Assembly: GCF_902167145.1 (NCBI RefSeq)
Contig: NC_050097.1
Span: 109,587,982 to 109,651,981, forward strand
Source: Zea mays
Lineage: Eukaryota > Streptophyta > Magnoliopsida > Poales > Poaceae
Reading direction: 5' to 3'
Length of the DNA: 64,000 bases
Of this stretch, positions 55,712 to 64,000 are shown in pieces; within the stretch, counting starts at the first letter, position 1, and every line of letters begins with the position of its first letter. The position numbers and the translations under genes were made by a program. Below the pieces are notes generated by a model that saw only the letters and a program-made list of their open reading frames with translations, was not told the origin of the DNA and did not search any database.

Positions 55712-55955
55712 GCTAGCGACCTCCCCCAGTCAGCTGCCTGTGGTGGGTTATTTACGTTGGCTACGTTTCGATTCTGTGTACTTTGATTTATATTATGTAA
55801 ATGGCTCTAGTCTGTAATATTATTACTTACTCTTTATTGTAATTCGAAGCATTGTGCTATGATGAGTCATTTATGTAATCGCCGTGTACGTGAATTACTG
55901 ATCCTGGCACGTACATGGTTCGCATTCGGTTTACCTTCTGAAACCGGGTGTGACA

Positions 55956-56650
55956 TAAGTGGTATCAAAGCCGTGCTGACTGTAGGACCGCTAACCTAGA
56001 GTAGCATTGGTCGTTTTAAGGACTTTTTGATTATTACTTCACCTCATCCTTGATTCTGCTTCAAAATTTTAGTCACATCGACTAATTCTATATTGTGCTC
56101 CTATATGCCCCCTTGTCAAAAAGTATTTTGTTCTAGCATGGTCTACACTTCTCTCAGTCTATTAGAACTTATCTCACTCTTGTGCTTGCGACATCTTTGT
56201 AGATGCCCCCTGACCAATAATCTTTTGTCTGTTGGGACTCTTCCCACCTCTGTCATTAAATTGCTACCCTTTGAATATCTTTATTCCCTTAGTATTGACA
56301 CGCTCACACTCCTAGATTCTTCAATACTCTTGTTTCAAATACTTGCCTCTAAATTTCTACTGCCTACTTAAACATTTCAAGTTTATATGTCTGTGACCTT
56401 CCTGTCTTTTGAGACCCTTTCCTCTTCTGCTGTTTAGTCGCTATCTTTCAACAATTTCTTGTCTCTTGGTATTGGTATGCTCATCTCCTTGAAATCTCTC
56501 ATGCTATCATATTTTTTTATGCCTACCTTTACACCCTAATGACTGTTCAAGCCATTTCAGTTAGCATGCCCTTGACCATCCTTGTTTCTCGATGATCCAG
56601 GAGCATTCATTTTATTTCGCACATCCTTGGTGATCTCGTAAATTCTTTTG
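55956..56650 (+). other. Start of C interior with primer-binding site
   Basis: TGGTATCAAAGCC at 55960-55972, four bases after the LTR, resembles the initiator-methionine site with one change in the core. Further on the sequence is pyrimidine-rich and has no gene. Confidence 0.7.
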
Positions 56651-58020
56651 TAATTTCCTTTGGTAATGAATTTTTACTTTAACCCTTCTGTTGGAATCAT
56701 ACCTATCTTACCCTTGATTATTTTCTCCACTTCGCCACTTCGTGAGTCTTGCCTTAACTCTATCCTTGGTTATGCTTCTCACGATTGTCATCTTTACCCT
56801 TGTCGCCTCTACATATTACTTTGATGTTTATATTATACATGTCCTTTAAAACCTTCTCTCTTCCTTCTCAATTTTATAGTTGTATTTTACATATTTTCCC
56901 TCGGTCATATCCTCTTCCTTGTCGCTTGCGAGTTTTTAACTCCATTCTTTGTTGTACTTATACCATTGGCTCTTCAATGCCTTCATCTTTTCTCTGATAC
57001 CCTTGTCTGTTATCACCTTTGACCCTTGATATTTATGTCTTCTACCTAAATGCTGACCTTGAACTTATCCTTTAAAAGCCTCCCCTTTCTTTCAACCTAG
57101 TTTGAGAGCTGCGAGTTACCCATCTCGCCCTTGATTATTTCTCCTAATGTCGCCTCGCAAGTTTTGTCTTAGTTCCATCCTTTGATGTGTTTCTATTTGC
57201 TATCACCCTCACCTTGTCGTCCATCGATCTTGCCTTGATACTCATCTTTATTCCTACTCTTTAAAAATCCCCTCTCTTCCGCCTCAACTTGAGAGTAAAA
57301 ATTTACTTATCTGGCCCTTGGACATATCCTCTTCTTTTCCACTTGCATGTCCTGTCTTAACTCCATCCTCTATGGTACTTATATCCTTTGTCTTATGCCT
57401 ATTTACCTCCTCTCCTACATCATTGTCCATTATTACCTTCAAAACCCTCATGATACTGATGCCCTAGCCTTCCTGCTTACATTGAACCTACCCTTGGAAG
57501 CCTCCTCATTTCCATCCCTGTTCGGGGACAATGCCTCATCTATTTCATCGTTGACTGCTCCCCTTCTTTGACACCTTGCAAGTTTTGTCTAAAAATACAT
57601 CCGATGTTTGTGTGTTTGTCTGTTATCACCTTAACCCTTGTCATCCCTCGACCTTTACCTTGATGCTTATCATGTACCTATACTTTAAAGCTTCCTCTCC
57701 CATTTCAGTGCAAGAGTGTTGTCTTACCCATCCCGCTCTTGTTCGTTCCCTTTTCCTTTGTCGCGTTGCAAGTCTTAGCTTTTGCTCGATATCACCCTTA
57801 CCTTCCTAGTATCTAGATCTTTTCATGATGCTCATCTTATGCCTACCTTTTGAATTATCATCTTTCCCATCTCGATTTGAGAATGGTGTTTACTTACCCT
57901 GCCCTTGGTTGCATTTTCTCCCTTGTCGATTACAATCCTTGCTTTAACTCCATCCTTTATGGTGTTCGTGCCCCTATCATGCACGTCTTGTTCTTCTCCT
58001 CGTCTTTCAACAACCTTAGA
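56650..58020 (+). repeat. Degenerate tandem repeats, pyrimidine-rich, interior of C
   Basis: About six diverged units of roughly 190-230 bp. Recurrent phrases are TTGCAAGTTTTGTCTTA-like at unit starts, AACTCCATCCTTTATGGTG-like, CTTGATGCTCATC-like and CTTTAAAACCTC-like. Unit starts lie near 56745, 56930, 57160, 57350, 57580 and 57770. The strand is strongly C/T-rich. No coding signal. Confidence 0.65.
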
Positions 58021-58647
58021 GAGTAGTTATTCCCTTTTCAAGGAAGATCACCATGTACTTAAAAGGAACGTATAGCAGTGAGGTGTTTGTTGCTGTGTGC
58101 TCATGATGATCGTCTTTGTGGTATGACTGATTTGCTTCTTTGAAATGAGTGTTGATGTGTTGTGGCCCTTGGTCTGCAATGACATCAGTTTACTAGCTGA
58201 GTGACATAGAGTTAGGTAGTTGGGTGCTCTCTCTCCCCTCTCTTTAAGCCATCTATGCTTACCTTTTCTATCTTACCTTTTCTATCTATACTCTTCCCTT
58301 TTGCACCTGTACGGTTGGCATCCTATAACCTCTCTTAATCAGTCAAGATTAGAGTTGACGACACCTTCACCAAGTGTGTATCAACGCTCCTGTTAAGGGG
58401 GTTAGCCGCTAACCCTAATGAAGACAATGCAATCAACATCAACCAACAAGAATCAAGTGGCGCAGCGGAAGCGTGTGTGGGTCCTAACCCACAGGCCCAA
58501 GAGATCCTCAAGAATTGCATCAACTGGTCTCGAGCATCTGAAGGTCAAAGCAACTAGTCCACAAGTTAAGCTTGTAGGGTCAAGGTCAACTCAAGAGAGC
58601 CGCGAACAACCTCTGAACCAACCTTGCTTCCTTGCTAGCTTCTTCTT

Positions 58648-58685
58648 GAATCTCGGGGGCGAGATTCTGTTAAGGGGGTTAGATT
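58648..58685 (+). other. Hairpin plus polypurine tract of element C
   Basis: GAATCTCG-GGGG-CGAGATTC (58648-58667) is a perfect 8-bp inverted repeat. It is followed by TGTTAAGGGGGTTAGATT up to the base before the 3' LTR. Confidence 0.85.
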
Positions 58686-61600
58686 TGTAACACCCTGAAT
58701 TTGGGGGTATAAAATTTCTTTTCTAATATCCACCAAATTCAGGTGCTACCCTCTCTTTTCCTTGCTTTTCTTTTCTTTTTTTCTAAATAGCAAAGGGTTA
58801 TTTTGTTTTATATAAGTTTAAGCCTAGTACAGTAAAACCCTAAAAAGGGGTCCTTGATTGTTGCATAGCATGTCGAGGCATGTTTTTCCTTTGTGATGGT
58901 GCATTTATTCAAAATTTAGGAAACATGTTTGAATTTGAATTCAAAACTAAAGCATGTTTTCAAAAAGAATGAAAGGAAGGAAAAATAAATAAAAGAAAAC
59001 CCCCCCTCAGCCCCCTGGCCGGCCTTCCCGCGGCCCAGCCCCCCCTCCCCCCCTCGGCCCACGCAGCGCGCGTGGCCCACCTGGCGCAGCGCGCCTTCCC
59101 CCCCAGCCCATCGCCGCATGGCCCACCTGGCCCACTCGGCGCCGGCGCGCTCCTCCCCCAAACCCTAGCCGATGTACCCCAGCCGCCGCTGCCGCCCCTC
59201 GTGGGACCCACCCATCAGTGCTCCGGTCGCCCCTGTTCATCTCCCTCTCCCCCACGACGCACCTCTCTCTCCCTCCTCTTCCCCGCCGCCCCCTCTTCTT
59301 CCCTGGCCCCGACATGGAGTTGCCGAGCGGTTCCCACGGCGTCCGGCTCCCAGCGCTGCGCTCCTCTCTCATCCCGAGCTCCTGCGCAGCCAGCGCGCTC
59401 GAGTCCCTCTCAGCCATGGCCGTTCCTCTGTGCTTGGGTTCAAGCTTCTGCGCGCCCTCCTCCCTCAAGGCGACGCTGCGGCTCCTGCTCGCACGCATCC
59501 TTGCTCGCCGACCGCGACCCCGCCCTGGTCCCTATGGTGCGCTCGGCCCCTGCTCCAGTCTCTGCTCGGCGTCCAATGCTTCCCTGCGCCGTGGCTTCCT
59601 TCCTCCCTCGCTCCAGCTCTCGGCTCTGGCGCTCTCCCCTCCCTGCTCGCTCTCCGGTGTTGCGCAGCGCGGCTCAGCCGACGGCAGGGAGAGTCTCTTC
59701 GTCGCTGTCCCTACTTCCCTTTCCCAGCCGTGAAACCCCCATGGCGCCCGGCGTTTCTCTCTGTTGTTTCTCGCCATGGCGCGCGCTCTGCTTCTCCCTG
59801 CTGTGCGCACCGGCTCCCTGCACGTTGTGTCCTGCTCGATTTACCATGCCGCGTCGCGCACACCTCTGCTCGGCCCTGGCGTGTCCGCGGCTTGAACGCG
59901 CGCCCCTATCGCGACCTCGCGCGCCACGCCGCCGTGCGCCCGCCATGGCGTAGCACTGTCGTTCGCCAGAGCAGCGTCTCGCCGCGAGATTCATCGTCGC
60001 GCTATTGTCGTCGCTGCGCAGTAGGGTCTATGTCGCTCTCGTTGTCACCGAGGTGAGCTTCGTCTACCCCAATTTACTCTCCGTCTACCTCATGCGCTGG
60101 TCGTCGAATCCAGTCCCGAAACCGGTCGTCGTGCTTGTGCAACCGCGTGTGAATTGGGTGTTGTCGGAGTTTAGACGACGTCCGTCTACCCCTAAACGAC
60201 TCCCGTCTACCCCCCCCCCCCCCGTCTACCCCGTCTATTCCCCTGCGCTAATTAATTTCCTATTCGATTGTCGATCAGTTAACTGAGTACTCAATTAGAT
60301 TAAAATTATGATTTTAGTTAGGCGATTGTAAATATGTGATAATGTGATCTTAACGACTTAGATATGGTATTTAACACCTATTTAGTGTTTAGTATAAACG
60401 CGATGTCTATTAGCGACTCTTGTGAGTCGTGCGCGTCGTCGCACTGTCTACACGCTGTTCGCACGTGTGGCGCTCGCCGTCGCCTTGTTGTTCGTGTGTA
60501 TAGTTCATTCGTTACTCTCGTGTTATCGCGCGTGCGGTTCACACGCGTCACACGTTGTTTGCGTGCGTCGCGTGTGTTCGCGTGTCGTCGCATAATATTA
60601 TTCGCGTGCTGTTTGCGCGTTGTCGACTTTCCTTCGCGCGTTCGTGCCGCGCATCTAGGTCACGTGTCGCGCTGTCCGCGCGCGATATTAAGGTCGTTCG
60701 ATTATAATCACTAAGGTCAATTAGTTAACTATTTGTTTAATCGTCCACTATTAAAATAGTAAGTTAGTCAAAGCTAAGTAGTAGTTTTAATTTATATTTG
60801 ATATGATAATGTCAATTCACGTAATTATAATTACGTCGAACTAATATTGTAATTAAGACTTGTTTAGTATAAACACGTTACCGATTTAGCTTTCTCGCCT
60901 ATGTCGCGCGTGTTGTTCAGCACGCGGTGGCGTGCTGTTTCGCGCGTCGTTCGTGCTGGTCGCGCGCGCTGTCTTCTGCGTCGTTCGTGTGCTATGTCGC
61001 GTGTTTCCCCGCATCGTTCGTGCGCTGTCGGGTTGTTTCGCACGTCCTAGATTCGCCTCACTTAGAATCTCCCGCTTTAATTAAATTACTAGTTTAACTA
61101 ACAACTGCTAGTGTAACGGAGTAATCGAAACTAAATGGTAAATATTATTTACATTTTATAATGTCGAATTAAATGTTATAGTTAATATTTATTTAGCGTA
61201 AACATGATATCTTCCCGACCGTAGTCTCGCGTTCGACAATTCTTCTCCTCGCGCGACCATAGTAGCGAGCTCTATTTCGTTGTCTATATTTTATTATGTT
61301 TTATTTGAATGGTGTAATGTTCTTATGCATATACATATATTTGTTTGTTTGTTCGTTTGTGCCTGTTAGTATTCGCTGTGCGTCGCGAATAATTTGCGAT
61401 CCATTTCCGAGCTTCGAGGGATCGAAGATCAAGAGTTGGCAACCAAGTCATCCAGTTCTTCGAGTTCTACAGAGTTGAAGACCCTGAGCATCTGTTTGGT
61501 GAAGGCAAGTGTCCTCTGACCCATTATGTCCCATTTACTTTATAATACACTGTCCCGCATACTATGAACAACCTAAGGATTTACTAGCTTTCTATTTACC

Positions 61601-62812
61601 TGGTCCTTGATTACCTTTTGGGCTACTATGGTTAGCTTCATGCTAGCGCTTTACTTTAATCAATGAACATGATGAGATACAATGATGATACTATGGTTTT
61701 ATTCTGGATATGATGATTTACTTGTGACATTTAAGGGGGCTCGAGCGATTTCTCGAGTGCCTCTCCGTAAGGACCTGTTCGTTGAGAGACCACCCGGGAT
61801 AACAGTGCAACCATGAGGGTGAAATGGGATGCCCTTAGCTAATTAATTAGAGGAACTAGAGGTGTAGTTGCTTCGCCGTCGTGCCGTCAATGGGGTCCAG
61901 GCACAGTGCTTGCTCTGCCGAGGCTGGGTGCCGAGGTCCTTTCGTTTTGCTTTTGTTAGTCACCCTCCTACGGGGAGGAGTACTGTGTTTATCAAACTGG
62001 AGAAACCTAACGGACGGCTATGACCTCTAGGGAATCTTTGTAAAAGCTACGTAGTGATACCCTGTCGGACCACCTAGGAAGTGATCAATGGGGAGTCATG
62101 ATCCCCGGGCAAAACGGGAATCACGGCTCATGGGTAAAGTGTGCGACCTCTGCAGAGGGTAATGGAACAGATATATCAGCCGTGCTCACGGTTAAGAGCG
62201 GCCTTGGGATCCTCTTTGATTAGAGATACAAATGATCTGAGATACAATGGTTCTATTTATTATTTTGGTTCGATGACGATAATGATGTTCCTCGATGAGG
62301 AAATGATTCGCGGGTTGGTTATATGATAAAACTTGGCTTCCACTAATAATAAATACCTGACCAACTAAAAGCAACTGCTTGAGCTTAACCCCACATAAAG
62401 CTAGTCCACCTCAGCCAAACGGGACATTTGTTGAGTACGTTGATGTGTACTCACCCTTGCTTTCACAAAACACCAGGTTGCCTTTGGTGCAATCTATGCT
62501 CAGGTAAAGAAGAAGGCGTCGAGGCGGATCTCTAGGAGTTCCAGGACTTCGACGAGTTCGAGGATTAGGCTAGCGACCTCCCCCAGTCAGCTGCCTGTGG
62601 TGGGTTATTTACGTTGGCTACGTTTCGATTCTGTGTACTTTGATTTATATTATGTAAATGGCTCTAGTCTGTAATATTATTGCTTACTCTTTATTGTAAT
62701 TCGAAGCATTGTGCTATGATGAGTCATTTATGTAATCGCCGTGTACGTGAATTACTGATCCTGGCACGTACATGGTTCGCATTCGGTTTACCTTCTGAAA
62801 CCGGGTGTGACA
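58686..62812 (+). repeat. 3' LTR of element C
   Basis: 4127 bp. It differs from the 5' copy by few substitutions and by C-run lengths (near 52190/59040 and 53365/60210). Candidate exon 61370-61504, palindrome 62178-62191. Ends at 62812, followed by GAAGG. Confidence 0.95.
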
Positions 62813-62817
62813 GAAGG

Positions 62818-63231
62818 CTTCTCCCCCTTTTTCTTTTTCTTTTCTATTTTCCTCCTATTTTAATTTCAATTTAAATTCAAACTTTATGGCTCCTCATTTA
62901 CAACTATATTTGTGCAATAAAAATACCAAGTTTGAAGATATTTATTTATATATATATTATTTTTTTATATCCCTTCTCTTTTTCTTATTTCCAAACCCTA
63001 ATTTTCATTTAGGGTTTAATCCAACTTCTAGTCATTCTTATATTATTATTATAATTATTATTTTTATTTAATGCACATACAAACAAAAACCAACATGATG
63101 CATAAATTAGTATTGTGTCCATTGTTGATTTGTTTTATTTGAGACATGAGTGTTAACATGTGATATAGAATAGAAGTCATACACTTGGGGTGATCAACTC
63201 TATTTCCTTGTTTACATTTTTGTGTATTACA
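62818..63231 (-). repeat. D 3' LTR, segment 4 (LTR start in sense)
   Basis: AT-rich, with TATTATTATT-type microsatellite sequence near 63040-63070. In sense it starts TGTAATACAC at 63231. No gene seen. Confidence 0.8.
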
Positions 63232-63269
63232 AATCCTACCCCCCTTAACGAGAATCTCGTCCTCGAGAT
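63232..63269 (-). other. Hairpin plus polypurine tract of element D
   Basis: The sense polypurine tract TTAAGGGGGGTAGGATT adjoins the LTR. Just upstream is AATCTCG-AGGA-CGAGATT (63270-63253), a 7-bp inverted repeat. Its first base overlaps the pol stop codon. Confidence 0.8.
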
Positions 63270-64000
63270 TTAGGAAGGACTAGAGAAAAGATGAGGAAAA
63301 TTTATGCGAAACTCTTCTTCTCTCTCCCAAGTAGCTTCATCTTCTCCATGGTGACTCCATTGCACTTTGCACATCTTTATAACCTTATTTCTCATGACAC
63401 GAGTTAGTGTATCAAGAATCTTGATGGGATACTCAGCATAAGTCAGATCATCTTGAACACTAAGGTCATCCATTGGTAGCTGCTCTTCAGGTACCCTGAG
63501 ACACTTCTTCAGCTGTGACACCTGAAAGACATCATGCACATCCGCAAGATGATCAGGTAATTTCAGTTGATATGCAACCTCTCCCACTCGCTTTAGGATC
63601 AAGAAGGGTCCAATAAAGCGAGGGGACAACTTTCCTTTGACTTTAAATCTTCGCATACCTCGGAGTGGTGACACCTTCAAATAGACATGATCACCCTCCT
63701 TGAACTCTAACAGTCTTCTCCGGGTACCTGCATAGCTTTTCTGCATTGACTGCGCAGTTCTCAAATTCTCCCTAATTTGATGGACTTGTTCCTCTGCCTC
63801 TTGTATCATTTCAGGCCCAAAGAACTTCATTTCACCAATTTGATCCCAATACAGTGGAGTCCTGCACTTTCTGCCATACAAAGCCTCAAATGGGGACATC
63901 TTCAAACTGGCCTGGTAGCTATTATTGTAGGAGAACTCCGCATAGGGCAAACTCTTATCCCAACTACCACCATGCTTAAGAGCACAAGCTCTTAACATAT
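63270..64000 (-). CDS. pol: Integrase C-terminus and chromodomain of element D (partial)
   Basis: A stop-free frame enters from the right edge and ends at TAA 63272-63270. It begins within the integrase after the catalytic core (YAEFSYNNSYQASLKMSPFEALYGRKCRTPL), continues through the conserved GDHVYLKVSP and GPF segments, and finishes with a chromodomain-like stretch near 63350-63400 (KVQWSHHGEDEATWE). It is closely comparable to 31330-32042 in B but is a different family. The start and the rest of pol lie outside the window, so I cannot say whether the whole gene is intact. Confidence 0.93.
   Translation of the reverse strand, partial: MLRACALKHGGSWDKSLPYAEFSYNNSYQASLKMSPFEALYGRKCRTPLYWDQIGEMKFFGPEMIQEAEEQVHQIRENLRTAQSMQKSYAGTRRRLLEFKEGDHVYLKVSPLRGMRRFKVKGKLSPRFIGPFLILKRVGEVAYQLKLPDHLADVHDVFQVSQLKKCLRVPEEQLPMDDLSVQDDLTYAEYPIKILDTLTRVMRNKVIKMCKVQWSHHGEDEATWEREEEFRINFPHLFSSPS

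Larger units (their letters stand above)
51832..55955 (+). repeat. 5' LTR of element C
   Basis: TGTAACACCC to GGGTGTGACA. GC-rich from about 52140 to 53200, then the donor GAG|GTGAGC (GT at 53204), then alternating AT-rich and CpG-rich blocks (53560-53830, 54040-54190). Next come a candidate exon 54513-54647, the donor GCAAGT at 54648, a palindrome at 55321-55334, and acceptors at 55619 and 55646. Long open frames in the GC-rich part (52224-53208) are probably composition artefacts. Confidence 0.95.
51832..62812 (+). mobile_element. Element C: non-autonomous gypsy-type LTR retrotransposon with 4.1-kb LTRs
   Basis: The LTRs are 51832-55955 (4124 bp) and 58686-62812 (4127 bp), nearly identical, with the perfect duplication GAAGG (51827-51831, 62813-62817). 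The 2730-bp interior has a primer-site-like start and a hairpin plus polypurine tract but no gag or pol. Its hairpin resembles those of B and D, so a chromovirus of that type probably supplied the proteins (inference). The LTR plan also follows that of A, B, D and E. The insertion is young. Confidence 0.93.
19997..64000 (-). mobile_element. Element D: minus-strand Ty3/gypsy chromovirus, partial, containing nested insertions
   Basis: In sense orientation the 3' end of its 3' LTR is at 19997 (TGTAACACCGG on the plus strand) and the LTR start is at 63231. To the right come the polypurine tract, the chromodomain and the integrase, continuing past 64000. The LTR is interrupted by E (with B inside), by G and by C, each with a perfect 5-bp duplication. 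Removing them leaves an LTR of about 3.26 kb. The 5' LTR and most of pol are outside the window. Confidence 0.9.

Noticed and set aside
1..64000. Host plant gene, tRNA, rRNA, satellite or CRISPR array
   Set aside because: All sizeable frames belong to transposons or to GC-rich LTR blocks. No regular repeat-spacer array, centromere- or knob-like satellite, or RNA gene was seen.

Overview
The window is a nest of plant LTR retrotransposons. I see no host gene, rRNA, tRNA or CRISPR array. It looks like intergenic DNA of a large grass genome, most likely maize or a close Andropogoneae relative. The minus-strand Ty1/copia element has the LTR start, repeated CACCGGACAGTCCGGTG palindromes and multiple polypurine tracts typical of maize Opie/Ji Sireviruses. 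The Ty3/gypsy elements are chromodomain types resembling the Tekay/Del clade. Family names come from remembered features, not a search.

Layout, with target-site duplications (TSDs) read directly. F (about 16492-19996) is an old, broken gypsy remnant carrying a Ds-like hAT element and a Tourist-like MITE. A (639-16185, TSD ACCAC) is a full-length gypsy element beside F. D is a minus-strand gypsy element that cut F at 19997 and runs off the right edge; its 3' LTR is scattered over 19997-63231 because three elements landed in it. These are E, a solo LTR (21122-41024, TSD TAAAG) itself split by the young full-length gypsy B (21422-36970, TSD TGAGG); G, an Opie-like copia (42147-51222, TSD GACTT); and C, a non-coding gypsy-type element with 4.1 kb LTRs (51832-62812, TSD GAAGG). 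D's integrase and chromodomain resume at 63270-64000.

How the parts work together. B is the best reference copy: LTR, tRNA-iMet-type primer site, a 291-aa extra ORF, then gag-protease-RT-RNase H-integrase-chromodomain in one frame with a single nonsense codon. A is the same family, broken by many stop codons. G has gag followed by a pol broken by stops and a frameshift. C has no coding region and must depend on proteins made elsewhere.

The most interesting signal is hidden inside the gypsy LTRs. A, B and E carry an acidic 85-86 aa reading frame split by an apparent GC-AG intron of about 1 kb. The frame, splice sites, intron phase and stop position are kept between diverged LTRs, with many synonymous codon changes and one in-frame 3-base indel. 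D and C keep the same splice-site layout and phase with decayed frames. In A and B, consensus-like 3' splice sites also sit directly against the ATG of the extra ORF and of gag, so these elements may use regulated splicing. A palindrome shared by C and D lies inside the proposed intron, where a packaging signal restricted to unspliced RNA would be expected (inference).
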